Shown here: positions 1 to 8,988 of the stretch, piece after piece | Position numbering within the stretch: position 1 is the first letter of the stretch | Layout of the letters: every line of letters begins with the position of its first letter | From: Paenibacillus silvae | GTDB taxonomy: Bacteria > Bacillota > Bacilli > Paenibacillales > Paenibacillaceae | Assembly: GCF_014639235.1 (NCBI RefSeq) | Contig: NZ_BMFU01000002.1 | Location: 762,361-826,360, forward strand | Reading direction: 5' to 3' | DNA: 64,000 nt | Made by a program: the position numbers and the translations under genes | Notes under the pieces: model-generated | Database searches by the model: none | Told to the model about the DNA's origin: nothing | What the model saw: only the letters and a program-made list of their open reading frames with translations

Positions 1-871
1 ACGCATCCTCATGCGCATCTTTCCCCGTGCATATGGCTGCGGTAATGGCTGCCACGTTAAATGCATGTGAGCCGAATGGTGCAGCGATAAGTGAACCCAG
101 GCCGGTCACCGTTAATATAGGGTTGGCACTCGTTCGAAAACCGTCATTACGGAGAACCAGCATACCTGGCATGTACTGCCCCGTCAGCGTAATAATAAAT
201 AACGGCAGGGCTACACCGAGCAACGCTTGAATTGAGAATTCGGGAGCTGTAAATACAGGTAAAGCGACCGCCAGCTGGATGGAGCTGAAATCGGTTTTCC
301 CCATAATCATCAGGTAGATCAGACCGAGAACCAATATACCAACGATGGCATAGCGAGATGTAAACCGTTTTAACACGATATAGGCGGTGAACAGCAGAAT
401 AACAAGTACAGGTTCGACCTTGGCCCCTTCAAACGCTGAGATACCAAACTGGAGCAGAATTCCTGCAAGTAAACCAGAAGCGATCCCTGGCGGGATTAAT
501 CGAACGAACCGTTCGAACAAACCAGACAAGCCCAAAATGATAAAACCAACAGCGGATACCATATAAGCACCTACGGCTTCAGAATAAGGTGTTACAGCCA
601 GCATAGAAACAAGAAAGGCTGCGGCTGGTGTAGACCACGCTGTTATGATAGGTTCTTTGTAGCGGTAACTAAGCCATATCCCCGTGATCCCGACGCCAAT
701 CGAAATGGACCATATCCAGGATGCGGTCATTTCCGGGCTCAACCCAGCTGCTTTGGCCGCTTGAAACACAAGAATGAAGGTCCCTCCGTAATTGACAATT
801 ACAGAAATTAAAGCCGCGGTCACTGGTGATATTAGATCACGCCCGCGAATTCTATTAGATGCTGTTTTCAA
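1..871 (-). CDS. benE: BenE-family benzoate/H+ symporter (3' end outside window)
   Basis: Integral membrane permease predicted to import benzoate-like aromatic acids with protons. About 290 residues are present and the C-terminus lies beyond base 1. I translated it by hand from a TTG start at 871, chosen because AGGGG lies 6 nt upstream; no ATG is suitably placed. The protein is a chain of hydrophobic helices with BenE-type features: NYGGTFILVFQAA in helix 1, a WSTPAAAFL loop near residue 80, IPPGIASGLLAGILLQFG near residue 127, and ITLTGQYMPGMLVLR then PFGSHAFNVAAITAA near the cut end. The stop of yggS is 20 bp upstream on the same strand, so the two are probably co-transcribed. No benzoate catabolic genes are visible. 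Substrate is inferred from family; a related nucleobase or anion permease is less likely. Confidence 0.85.
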   Translation of the reverse strand, partial: MKTASNRIRGRDLISPVTAALISVIVNYGGTFILVFQAAKAAGLSPEMTASWIWSISIGVGITGIWLSYRYKEPIITAWSTPAAAFLVSMLAVTPYSEAVGAYMVSAVGFIILGLSGLFERFVRLIPPGIASGLLAGILLQFGISAFEGAKVEPVLVILLFTAYIVLKRFTSRYAIVGILVLGLIYLMIMGKTDFSSIQLAVALPVFTAPEFSIQALLGVALPLFIITLTGQYMPGMLVLRNDGFRTSANPILTVTGLGSLIAAPFGSHAFNVAAITAAICTGKDAHEDA

Positions 872-891
872 TGTAAACCCCTGCCCCTCAA

Positions 892-1635
892 CTAATCTTC
901 TATCTTTTTATGTTCGTTCCAGTAATATTCATCGGGCAGATAACGTGGGCCAAATACATTGGTTCCCACACGAACGATGGTCGCTCCCTCTTCAATCGCG
1001 ATACTGAAATCACCGGACATGCCCATCGATAACATTTCCATCTCGACACGTGGGATGTTTCTCTCTCTGATTTGCATGCTGAGCTGTTTCAACAAGCGAA
1101 AACATTGGCGGGTCTCATCAGCTGATGCATGCAGCTTCCCAATCGTCATTAAACCTTTTACATGAAGTGTCTCAAAATGAGATAATTGTTCAACGAGCTC
1201 CACTGCATCCTCTGGAGAAGCGCCAAATTTACTTTCTTCATAGGACGTATTGATTTGTACTAAAATGTCCATAGTCCGCTGCTCTTTCACAAGCTGGTCA
1301 TGTAAAACCTGCCCGAGCTTCAGACGATCCACGGAGTGGATCATGGTCACATATTTCACGACCTCCTTTACTTTATTCGTCTGCAGATGTCCGATAAAAT
1401 GCCATTCCAAGTCATTGGATTGCTGCATCAGAGGATACTTGTCTCGAAGTTCCTGCACCTTGTTTTCTCCAAACAGCTGTTCACCTGCTTGAACAGCCAT
1501 ATTTAACTTTTCTAGCGGCACCGTTTTGGTTGCCAAGAGCAGCTGAATATCTGCTGCATTTCGTCCAGAGACCTCGCAAGCCAACGCAATCTGCTGCCTG
1601 ACTGTCTTCAAATTTTCCTCCACTGTATTGCCCAT
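892..1635 (-). CDS. yggS: YggS/PROSC-family pyridoxal-phosphate homeostasis protein
   Basis: Cytosolic PLP-binding protein of the alanine-racemase-fold family that buffers free pyridoxal phosphate and affects amino-acid pools; no catalytic activity is established for the family. The 247 residues match the usual length. Lys37 in LLLATKTVP is the expected PLP Schiff-base lysine, WHFIGHLQTNK is the conserved HxQxNK block, and MLSMGMSGDFSIAIEEG followed by VRVGTNVFGPR is the family's phosphate-binding signature. AGGAG lies about 8 nt before the ATG. In many Bacillota it sits next to cell-division genes; here it precedes benE by 20 bp, an unusual partner. Confidence 0.95.
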   Translation of the reverse strand: MGNTVEENLKTVRQQIALACEVSGRNAADIQLLLATKTVPLEKLNMAVQAGEQLFGENKVQELRDKYPLMQQSNDLEWHFIGHLQTNKVKEVVKYVTMIHSVDRLKLGQVLHDQLVKEQRTMDILVQINTSYEESKFGASPEDAVELVEQLSHFETLHVKGLMTIGKLHASADETRQCFRLLKQLSMQIRERNIPRVEMEMLSMGMSGDFSIAIEEGATIVRVGTNVFGPRYLPDEYYWNEHKKIED

Positions 1636-1782
1636 GCATTCTGCTCCTTTCTGTTCACCATTTTCGTTACGTCAGTATAACAATGAATGGATTGATTATG
1701 TATATCCAAAAACACATGAATAGAGCAATCCATAATTTGCAATCCATATTGTCCGAGTCCTGTTTGGAGTTTGGAGTAAAGC

Positions 1783-1823
1783 AAAAAAATCCCGCTCCGG
1801 CTAACTCAGCCAGAACGAGATTG
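1783..1823 (-). terminator. Intrinsic terminator of the rbs operon
   Basis: Read on the minus strand just after rbsB, a 14-bp stem (ATCTCGTTCTGGCT pairing with AGCCGGAGCGGGAT through three G-T wobbles) with a 5-nt loop is followed by seven Ts. Confidence 0.85.
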
Positions 1824-1848
1824 GTTTTCTACATATGCAATGCTTATT

Positions 1849-2781
1849 TTATTGATTCACGTTTTCCTTTGTTACCAGCTTCAATTCAGCCGGGATGGAT
1901 TTCTCCACCTGTTTCCCACTCAGTACATCGAGTGCCGCTTGCAGCGCAAGCTGTCCAATCAGCTCAGGCTGCTGAGCTACGGTTGCCGTGAGTTTGCCAT
2001 CCTGAATCGATTTAATGGCATCGTCATTACCGTCAAATCCGATCACAGGGATATCTTTACCCGAGCTTTGAATAGCTTCAATCGCACCAAGTGCCATCTC
2101 GTCATTATGAGCAAATACCGCCTGTACATCCGGATTGCCTTGCAGCAGGTTTTCCATGACATTCAAACCTTTGGAACGGTCGAAGTCAGCAGATTGTTTG
2201 GCAACCACGTCAAGCTTCTGGTCTGCAATTTCATGAAATCCTTTGCCGCGCTCCCTTGTCGCCGATGCCCCTGGTACACCTTCAAGCTCAATAACTTTGG
2301 CGCCTTCGCCCAGCTGTTTCACGATATATTCCGCTGCCATCCGGCCACCCTTCGCATTATCGGAAGCGACAAGTGCTGCAACGTCCCCTTTATCTGCCGA
2401 ACGGTCAAGTGTAATCACCGGAATGCCTACCGTATTGGCAGATTGCACAGCTGTCGAGATCGCCGCAGAATCGGCCGGGTTAATCAGCAAGGCATCTACA
2501 CCCTGTTGAATAAGATCATCCACATCATTGGTCTGTTTTGCTGAGTCGTTCTGTGCATCCACGACCACAACCTGAATGCCTTGTTTCTGTGCTTCAGCCA
2601 CAACACCATCTTTTAAGGATACAAAGAACGGGTTGTTCAGTGTAGAGATCGACAAGCCGATTTTTTTCTGTTCCTTGCCTCCGGCTGCCTTTGGTTTCGC
2701 CCAGCCCGGCGGCTCCAGCGAGCATCCGGCTAGAACAACGATGAGCATCATGCTTACAAGCGTTAGTGTCCATTTTTTCAT
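1849..2781 (-). CDS. rbsB: Ribose ABC transporter substrate-binding lipoprotein
   Basis: Extracytoplasmic ribose receptor delivering sugar to RbsC/RbsA. The 310 residues start with a lipoprotein signal, MKKWTLTLVSMMLIVVLAGC, with the lipidated Cys at 20. The mature part is a periplasmic-binding-protein type 1 fold: IGLSISTLNNPFFVSLKDG at its start, DALLINPADSAAI, VITLDRSADKGDVAALVASDN and VFAHNDEMALGAIEAI are hallmark RbsB segments. It is the last gene of the rbs operon, 15 bp after rbsC and directly before a strong terminator. Identity as RbsB rather than another sugar-binding protein rests on operon context (RbsD, RbsK, RbsR). Confidence 0.95.
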   Translation of the reverse strand: MKKWTLTLVSMMLIVVLAGCSLEPPGWAKPKAAGGKEQKKIGLSISTLNNPFFVSLKDGVVAEAQKQGIQVVVVDAQNDSAKQTNDVDDLIQQGVDALLINPADSAAISTAVQSANTVGIPVITLDRSADKGDVAALVASDNAKGGRMAAEYIVKQLGEGAKVIELEGVPGASATRERGKGFHEIADQKLDVVAKQSADFDRSKGLNVMENLLQGNPDVQAVFAHNDEMALGAIEAIQSSGKDIPVIGFDGNDDAIKSIQDGKLTATVAQQPELIGQLALQAALDVLSGKQVEKSIPAELKLVTKENVNQ

Positions 2782-2796
2782 GTTGAATTCTCTCCC

Positions 2797-3768
2797 TTAT
2801 GCAGTTTTCTTGCGGTCCAGCAGGACGGCGATGGCAATAACAACACCCTTCACAACCATCTGGTAGAAGGAGTTCACACCAAGCAGGTTCAGACCATTAT
2901 TCAGTACACCGATAATCAGTACACCTATTAATGTACCTACAATGCGTCCACGGCCCCCGGAAAGGCTTGTTCCCCCAAGTACAACCGCTGCGATGGCATC
3001 CAGCTCGTAAGAAGTACCTGCCGTAGGCTGAGCAGAGTTCAGACGCGAGGTCAGGATTGCACCTGCCAGCGCGGCCAGCATACCTGCGAGGGAGTAAATC
3101 ATAATTTTGACACGTGAAACCTTGATACCCGAAATAATCGAAGCTTTTTCATTACCGCCGATGGCGTACGTTTTGCGGCCGAAGGCCGTTTTATGCAAGA
3201 TGGTCCAAAGAATAACAAACGTAATCAGCATCGTAATAGCTGGAACTGGAATGCCTAGCAGATATCCACGTCCGAACAACTGGAACAGCAGGCTGTCACC
3301 AAGACCTGTGATCGGATTACCATTGGTATATACCAGCGTCAGACCTCTAAAAATAGTCATCGTTGCAAGTGTTGCAATAAACGGTGCCATATTGCCCTTC
3401 GTAATCATGAGTCCGTTTACCATACCCATGACACCACCGAGCGCAACCCCGATAATGATCGACAGAATCGGATCAAGACCGGATAACATCATATTGGCTA
3501 CGAACGCACTGGATAAGGCAAGAATAGAACCAACCGACAGGTCAATCCCGCCAGTGAGAATAACAAACGTCATACCAAATGCTATCAACGCATTAATAGA
3601 AACCTGGCGCAGCAGATTCAGAATATTAAGCGGTTCCAAAAAGCTGGGATTCAGCACGGAAACAATAACAATCAGAATGATTAATCCGAGTAATGGTCCG
3701 AGTTTCTGCGTTACACCTGAGAAGCGGAAGCCGCTTTTGGCTGTTTTATTTTCCTGCATCGTTGTCAT
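2797..3768 (-). CDS. rbsC: Ribose ABC transporter permease
   Basis: Membrane-spanning subunit of the ribose importer, 323 residues with eight or more hydrophobic helices. Typical RbsC segments are visible: ILTGGIDLSVGSILALSSA near residue 70, NGLMITKGNMAPFIATLATMT in mid-protein, AIGGNEKASIISGIKV (the ATPase-coupling region) and ELDAIAAVVLGGTSLSGGRG near residue 250. It begins 1 bp after the rbsA stop and ends 15 bp before rbsB, so translation of the three transporter genes is probably coupled. Confidence 0.96.
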   Translation of the reverse strand: MTTMQENKTAKSGFRFSGVTQKLGPLLGLIILIVIVSVLNPSFLEPLNILNLLRQVSINALIAFGMTFVILTGGIDLSVGSILALSSAFVANMMLSGLDPILSIIIGVALGGVMGMVNGLMITKGNMAPFIATLATMTIFRGLTLVYTNGNPITGLGDSLLFQLFGRGYLLGIPVPAITMLITFVILWTILHKTAFGRKTYAIGGNEKASIISGIKVSRVKIMIYSLAGMLAALAGAILTSRLNSAQPTAGTSYELDAIAAVVLGGTSLSGGRGRIVGTLIGVLIIGVLNNGLNLLGVNSFYQMVVKGVVIAIAVLLDRKKTA

Positions 3769-3769
3769 G

Positions 3770-5251
3770 TTACTGTCCCCCTGTAGCTAAAGTCATAATA
3801 TGTTCCTGTGTCGCTTCTTCCTTCTGCAGCACGCCGGTAATGTGACCTTCATGGACCACCGCAATACGATCGCTCATCCCGAGCACTTCAGGCAGCTCAG
3901 ACGAAACCATGATGATAGCCACTCCGCGATCCGTCAGTTCGTTCATGAGCTGATAGATTTCACGCTTCGCGCCAACATCTACCCCACGCGTAGGCTCGTC
4001 CAGAATGAGAACACTCGGACCAATACCTACCCATTTGGCAATGACGACCTTCTGCTGGTTCCCCCCGGACAAGTTCCGGGCCGCCGTTTCCGAGGATTGT
4101 GTTTTGATCTGAAGCCGTTTGATCAGTGTGTCCACAAACTCCTGTTCCTTGGCAGTGGAGATGAAACCTTTGCTTGAAAAGCTGAACAAGTTCGTTAATG
4201 CCATATTTTCACGGATGGAAAAATCGAGCACCAGCCCTTCATCCTTCCGGTCTTCGGTAATAAAACCGATGCCATGCTTCACCGCATCTGACGGCTTGCG
4301 GATGTTTACCTTTTTGCCGCGTATCTTGATTTCTCCGCTGTCCAGCCGATCCAGTCCAAAGATAGCTCTCATGATCTCCGTACGCCCCGATCCCATCAGT
4401 CCGGAAAAGCCGAGCACTTCGCCCGCTTTGACGTCAAAGCTGACATTTTCGAACAAACCCTTCCGGCTTGCGTTTCGCACCTCAAGCACAACTTCGCCAT
4501 ATTTCGGATTGCGTGCCGGATAACGCTCCGTAAGCTCGCGGCCTACCATCTTGCGCACGACCTCATCAAAGTTGGTCTCGGGAATGGCTTTGGTGTCCAC
4601 GGTTCGACCATCACGCATAATGGTGATTCGATCACAGATCGTGAAGATTTCCTCCATTCGATGAGAGATATATACGATGGAGACACCGTTTTTTTGCAAG
4701 GAACGAATCACCTCAAACAGCTTCTGAATCTCTCGCTCCGTCAAAGCCGCCGTAGGCTCGTCCATAATGATCACTTTTGCATCGGTCATCAATGCTTTCG
4801 CAATCTCGATCATCTGCTGCTGCCCGACAGAGCACTCCCCGGCAGGACGTTCCAGCGGGATATCTACAGATAATTTGGCAAACTGTTCACTGGCAAGCGC
4901 TTTCATTTGTCTGGTGTTCAGTAATCCCGTGGAGGAGGATATCTCCTTGCCGATAAACAGATTATCCAGCACCGTCATCTCCGGCCACACATTCAGCTCC
5001 TGATGAATAAACGTAAGGCCAAGCTGCTCTGCTTCCTTTGGACTGCCAAAATACGTTTCCTTGCCGTCAATCTCAATCGTTCCTTGATCACGCTGATGCA
5101 GGCCAATCAGAATGTTCATGAGCGTGGATTTGCCAGCGCCGTTCTCCCCCATCAGGGCATGAACCTCACCTTCTTTGAGATCAAAATCCACGCCGCTTAA
5201 CACTTGGTTGGTGCCAAACGCTTTATGAATGTTATGCATCTGAATGTGCAT
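3770..5251 (-). CDS. rbsA: Ribose ABC transporter ATP-binding protein (two ATPase domains)
   Basis: Cytoplasmic ATPase powering ribose import, 493 residues with two tandem ABC domains as in all RbsA/MglA-type proteins. Domain 1 has Walker A GENGAGKS at residues 35-42, signature SVGQQQMIEIAKAL and Walker B VIIMDEPTAALT. Domain 2 has a degenerate Walker A (GLMGSGRTE), signature LSGGNQQKVVIAKW and Walker B VLILDEPTRGVD. The start MHIQMHN was chosen because AAAGGAGG lies 10 nt upstream; a 17-residue in-frame extension has no ribosome binding site and would overlap rbsD. The gene follows rbsD by 17 bp. Confidence 0.96.
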   Translation of the reverse strand: MHIQMHNIHKAFGTNQVLSGVDFDLKEGEVHALMGENGAGKSTLMNILIGLHQRDQGTIEIDGKETYFGSPKEAEQLGLTFIHQELNVWPEMTVLDNLFIGKEISSSTGLLNTRQMKALASEQFAKLSVDIPLERPAGECSVGQQQMIEIAKALMTDAKVIIMDEPTAALTEREIQKLFEVIRSLQKNGVSIVYISHRMEEIFTICDRITIMRDGRTVDTKAIPETNFDEVVRKMVGRELTERYPARNPKYGEVVLEVRNASRKGLFENVSFDVKAGEVLGFSGLMGSGRTEIMRAIFGLDRLDSGEIKIRGKKVNIRKPSDAVKHGIGFITEDRKDEGLVLDFSIRENMALTNLFSFSSKGFISTAKEQEFVDTLIKRLQIKTQSSETAARNLSGGNQQKVVIAKWVGIGPSVLILDEPTRGVDVGAKREIYQLMNELTDRGVAIIMVSSELPEVLGMSDRIAVVHEGHITGVLQKEEATQEHIMTLATGGQ

Positions 5252-5268
5252 GGTTATGGTGCCTCCTT

Positions 5269-5670
5269 TTAACCGAAATTTACTCCCGATTGTAAAATGC
5301 AATTGGCATACGGCGTAGCCTCGCCTGTGCGAATAACCGCCTTTACCTGCCGGGTTAAGGCTTTGAATTGTTCATGGTCCAAGCTGTCATCCATAATTTC
5401 TGAACCAAACTTGTCTGTAAGGTAAGCAAGCGTCTGTGGATTTCCCTCCCGGATCTCGCTGGCTACAATGACTCTCTCCGTAACCATGTCGTCTGCAATG
5501 ACGTCCAGCACTTCACGGAAGCTCGGCATGCCGAGCTTGAGTGCCAGATCAATTTTGAGCACCCCATCCGGAACGGGCAAGCCCGCATCCGCAATGGCAA
5601 TCCGGTCCGTGTGACCGAGATCAGATAATATTTTTGAAATATGACTGTTCAGGATGCCGTTTTTCTTCAT
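5269..5670 (-). CDS. rbsD: D-ribose pyranase
   Basis: Interconverts beta-pyranose and beta-furanose ribose so that RbsK receives its furanose substrate. 133 residues, the normal family length. His20 and Asp28 in GHTDRIAIADAGLPVP match the catalytic His/Asp pair known from RbsD, and the C-terminus ends VIRTGEATPYANCIL as expected. The start MKKNGIL has AAAGGGG upstream; an upstream in-frame start 12 codons earlier is not supported. It lies between rbsK and rbsA in the operon. Confidence 0.95.
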   Translation of the reverse strand: MKKNGILNSHISKILSDLGHTDRIAIADAGLPVPDGVLKIDLALKLGMPSFREVLDVIADDMVTERVIVASEIREGNPQTLAYLTDKFGSEIMDDSLDHEQFKALTRQVKAVIRTGEATPYANCILQSGVNFG

Positions 5671-5739
5671 TACAAGTTCCCCTTTATCTTTTTCGCAAAA
5701 TCTCATCTATTTCACTAGAAATCTATGTTCAGCTTCTTG

Positions 5740-6621
5740 TTACAGACCTGCTTCTACTTCGTTCCGGGTTGGCATGCCGCCCTGTGCACCAAACTTGGTT
5801 ACGGATAACGACGCCGCCCGATTCGCAAAACGCACACTGTCCTGAATGGAATTGCCTTCAGCCAAAGCCACTGCAAATGCTGCATTAAAGGTATCGCCAG
5901 CACCTGTTGTATCTACGGCTTCGACTTTATACGTTGGAACGAGAACCTCTTCATTACCGTCAAAATAACGGACACCCTTGCTACCTTCTGTAATAAACAG
6001 CTTGTTCGGATATTGACGTAATGCCTCGGCAGGCTTCATACCCTTGAACAAGATTGCGGCCTCATGCTCATTCGGTGTAATGTAGGATGCATTGTCGATT
6101 ACCTCTTGTGGAACCTCCCGTGCTGGAGCCGGGTTGAGCAGCAATGGCGTCTGGTATTCAGCACACAATTGGCTGACATGAATTACCGTTTCTTCTGGAA
6201 TCTCCTGTTGGATCAACACGATGTCTGCAAGACGAATCGCTTCGGCAGCCTCGTCAACATATGCAGGTGTAACTTCACGATTGGCCGCTTCAACCACTAC
6301 AATGCTATTATCTCCCTCAGCCAATATGATATGAGCCGTGCCGCTCTCGCAATGTGTAACCGGTTTCACATTGCTTGTATTAACATGATTCGCCTTGAAG
6401 TTCTCTAAAATATCTGTACCGAAGGTATCATCACCTACTCGACCGATCATCACTACTTCTGCACCCAAGCGGGCCGCCGCCACAGCCTGGTTAGCGCCTT
6501 TACCGCCAGGAACCGTTTTGAAGCTCTGACCAAGCACGGTTTCTCCTGCGCTCGGTCTTCTCGAAGAAGTCACCACCAGATCTATTGAACTGCTGCCAAT
6601 TACACATATGTTAGCCATCAT
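5740..6621 (-). CDS. rbsK: Ribokinase
   Basis: PfkB-family kinase phosphorylating D-ribose at O5 with ATP in the cytosol. 293 residues. N-terminal CVIGSSSIDLVV, the substrate-lid motif PGGKGANQAVAAARLGA near residue 40, and the C-terminal anion-hole/catalytic motif DTTGAGDTFNAAFA with Asp as base are all intact. The start overlaps the last 8-11 nt of rbsR (ATGATGGCTAAC contains the rbsR stop), so the two are translationally coupled. Either tandem ATG could be used; AAAGGTGAG lies just upstream. Confidence 0.95.
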   Translation of the reverse strand: MMANICVIGSSSIDLVVTSSRRPSAGETVLGQSFKTVPGGKGANQAVAAARLGAEVVMIGRVGDDTFGTDILENFKANHVNTSNVKPVTHCESGTAHIILAEGDNSIVVVEAANREVTPAYVDEAAEAIRLADIVLIQQEIPEETVIHVSQLCAEYQTPLLLNPAPAREVPQEVIDNASYITPNEHEAAILFKGMKPAEALRQYPNKLFITEGSKGVRYFDGNEEVLVPTYKVEAVDTTGAGDTFNAAFAVALAEGNSIQDSVRFANRAASLSVTKFGAQGGMPTRNEVEAGL

Positions 6622-7600
6622 TTCTCACCTTTCTTGTTGTCCCCCGTTCAATAAAGGACACGGGCAACTGTATGTTTTTATTCTCCAGCTTATTTTGCTC
6701 TACTAATTGAATAAGTAATCCGGCCGCTTCCCGGCCCATCTCATATGCTGGCTGACGGATCGTGGACAATGCTGGCGACAACAAACCACTCATGGGGATA
6801 TCGTCAAACCCGATGACCTGCACATCGTCTGGTACGTTCTTGCCTATGCGATAAGCTTCATGCAGTACGGCCATTGCCGCAATATCGTTACTGGCAATTA
6901 CGCCATCCGTATCAGGGTACTCTCTGAAGAGCTCTTCTGCCCACATTCCCGCCTCATTAAATGAAAACGAGGTGGTTTGAACGATCTCATAGTTGAGCCC
7001 AGCCTCTCTTATAATTTCAATTGCACCTTCAAACCGATCTTGAGCCGGTCTAATATGTGAAGGTCCTTGCATCACGGTAATTCGCTTGCTGCCCCGTTCA
7101 ATGATTTCCTTTGCGGCCAGTCTGCCACCTTCTCTTCCGTCAGCATATACCGAAGGGCGATCCAGGGAAGTTCTGTCCAGAAATACAACGGGAATCTTCA
7201 GCTTTTCATATATTGAAGAGTGAGGATAATTGGTAGACGAGATCACACCCACCACGTTATTCTGGATGAACGTCTGGATGTAATCCTGCTCCTTCCGCTC
7301 ATCCTCATCACTATTACCAAATATCAATCGATAGTCCTGCTCCTGCATCCGATCCTCCACCCCTCGTGCGAGCTGAGGAAAGTACGGGTTAGCAATGTCG
7401 GGCAGCAGCAGTCCAATCAGTTTTGACTTGCGTGTGTACAGTGAGCGTGCCACTTCGTTTGGAGAAAAGTGAAGTGCTTTAACTGCATCCTCCACTTTTT
7501 TACGTGTGTCGGCATGCACATAACCTCTGTCATTAATAACTCTGGATACCGTGGCTACCGATACACCAGCCAGATTCGCTACATCTTTAATCGTTGTCAT
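6611..7600 (-). CDS. rbsR: LacI-family ribose operon repressor
   Basis: DNA-binding repressor of the ribose operon. 329 residues: a LacI helix-turn-helix at residues 1-25 (TIKDVANLAGVSVATVSRVIN), the hinge motif FSPNEVARSL near residue 50, then a sugar-binding domain with IGLLLPDIANPYFPQLARGVE and GVIASNDIAAMAVLHEA. The start MTTIKDVA has AAGGAG 9 nt upstream; a 16-residue upstream extension would cross the operator and is rejected. It is the first gene of rbsRKDACB, so the repressor is probably autoregulated through the palindrome immediately upstream. Confidence 0.95.
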   Translation of the reverse strand: MTTIKDVANLAGVSVATVSRVINDRGYVHADTRKKVEDAVKALHFSPNEVARSLYTRKSKLIGLLLPDIANPYFPQLARGVEDRMQEQDYRLIFGNSDEDERKEQDYIQTFIQNNVVGVISSTNYPHSSIYEKLKIPVVFLDRTSLDRPSVYADGREGGRLAAKEIIERGSKRITVMQGPSHIRPAQDRFEGAIEIIREAGLNYEIVQTTSFSFNEAGMWAEELFREYPDTDGVIASNDIAAMAVLHEAYRIGKNVPDDVQVIGFDDIPMSGLLSPALSTIRQPAYEMGREAAGLLIQLVEQNKLENKNIQLPVSFIERGTTRKVRNDG

Positions 7601-7619
7601 GGAATATGTTCTCCTTATG

Positions 7620-7667
7620 TGTAACCGGTTACAGACATAAATTATCACATTCTTAGCTGTTTAGCAA
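7620..7667 (-). promoter_or_regulatory. rbs promoter with cre/RbsR-like operator at the transcription start
   Basis: On the minus strand TTGCTA (7667-7662) and TAATTT (7644-7639) are spaced by exactly 17 bp. The perfect palindrome TGTAACCGGTTACA (7633-7620) falls at the predicted start of transcription and matches the CcpA cre consensus TGWAANCGNTNWCA at every fixed position. In Bacillus subtilis both CcpA and RbsR act at the rbs promoter; which one binds here is inference. Confidence 0.8.
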
Positions 7668-7861
7668 GCCCTCTCTAACTGGAATTAAGTCCCAAACCCT
7701 TTTTTACGAAGCATATGCTCTTATTGCAAGCCACGATGACGAATGCTCCCTTACCCTGTTTTCTCCCAACACAAACGCTGCATTTTATGATATGGTCTAT
7801 AAGGCATGATATTTTGTTTTATACATATCGTTCTGTACAATAAGCGAGGAGAAGATTAAGT

Positions 7862-8944
7862 GTGATCGAAAGAACAGAAAAAACTGAAAAATCATCAAGA
7901 ATTTCCAGCTCAGCAAAAGCCGAAAGTTCCACAGCAAAAGCAGCTAATGCCCCACTTGCGAACGAATGGACCGAGGCAGCGAAAACAAACCATAGAGAGC
8001 TGGAACAACAGCGGAGCAAATTCAGCGATCCCATCATCGTTATGCTAATTGCCGCTCTGTGCTGCCTGCTATGGGGAAGTGCCTACCCTTCCATCAAGCT
8101 CGGATATGTTGCTTTTCATATTTTGCCCGAAGATATTGCTTCAAAATACGTTTTTGCCGGTTATCGTTTCAGCCTGGCGGGTATATTGCTCCTGCTATTA
8201 TATCGTGTCGGTTTCAGACGCAGGTTGAAGCTTAGCGGACGTGAATGGGCAAGCTTGAGTATACTCGGCGTGCTGCAAACGGGACTGCAATATATGTTTT
8301 TCTATGTAGGCGTCGCGAATACAACAGGTGTCAAAGGCTCCATCATGAACGCAACCACGACGTTTTTCAGTGTTGTACTGGCGCATTTTATTTATAAAAA
8401 CGACAAGCTGAGCCGCAACAAAGTGATTGGCTGTGTGCTCGGATTCATCGGCGTTATTATCGTCAACTTTCACGCAGACCTGCTCACGTTCTCGTTCTCT
8501 TTTTCTGGAGAGGGATTCATCATTATGGCAGCGCTGGTATTTTCAATTACAGCCATCTATGCGAAGCGATTAACATCGGCTATTGATGTTATGATGATTA
8601 CAGGTGTGAGCCTGCTGGTGGGCGGATTGGTGCTAACCCTGCTCGGGCTCTCGTTAGGTGGTCGGGTTACTCATTTCACATGGGAATCCACGATGAATCT
8701 AGTTTATCTGGCGTTGTTATCTTCTGTGGCCTTCTGTTTATGGAATGTGTTGCTGAAATACAACAAGGTCGGCAAGGTCTCCGTGTATAACTTCCTGATT
8801 CCCATCTTTGGCGCACTGTTATCTGCACTATTTCTGGGTGAGACCATCTGGGAAATGAAAAATTTGGTCGCGTTAGTGTTGGTGTCCGTAGGTATTTATC
8901 TGGTGAACCGGGTAAACTCACTTCAAATGATAAAAAGCCGCTAA
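7862..8944 (+). CDS. EamA/DMT-superfamily transporter
   Basis: Inner-membrane drug/metabolite transporter of unknown substrate. 360 residues: a hydrophilic, Ala/Lys/Glu-rich N-terminus of about 55 residues, then ten predicted helices in two EamA repeats, with the family motif LLWGSAYPSIKLG in helix 1 and ETIWEMKNLVALVLVSVGIYLVNR at the end. The start is GTG with GAGGAG about 10 nt upstream; no good internal ATG start exists. The stop codon lies inside the terminator stem, so the transcript ends very tightly after the gene. Divergent from the rbs operon. Confidence 0.85.
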   Translation: MIERTEKTEKSSRISSSAKAESSTAKAANAPLANEWTEAAKTNHRELEQQRSKFSDPIIVMLIAALCCLLWGSAYPSIKLGYVAFHILPEDIASKYVFAGYRFSLAGILLLLLYRVGFRRRLKLSGREWASLSILGVLQTGLQYMFFYVGVANTTGVKGSIMNATTTFFSVVLAHFIYKNDKLSRNKVIGCVLGFIGVIIVNFHADLLTFSFSFSGEGFIIMAALVFSITAIYAKRLTSAIDVMMITGVSLLVGGLVLTLLGLSLGGRVTHFTWESTMNLVYLALLSSVAFCLWNVLLKYNKVGKVSVYNFLIPIFGALLSALFLGETIWEMKNLVALVLVSVGIYLVNRVNSLQMIKSR

Positions 8945-8957
8945 TTAGCGGCTTTTT
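8932..8957. terminator. Symmetrical terminator overlapping the DMT gene stop codon
   Basis: AAAAAGCCGCTAA and TTAGCGGCTTTTT form a perfect hairpin with A and T runs on both sides, so it can act in either direction. The TAA stop of the upstream gene lies in the stem. It could also serve the convergent gene ending at 8989. Confidence 0.9.
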
Positions 8958-8988
8958 AACTGTAACAACACGATTATGTCTGCTGAAA

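Noticed and set aside
1840..2544. 234-codon plus-strand frame opposite rbsB
   Set aside because: Shadow of rbsB; rich in Cys, Phe, His and Arg with no ribosome binding site.
3107..3790. 227-codon plus-strand frame opposite rbsC
   Set aside because: Antisense to the intact permease gene and without translation signals.
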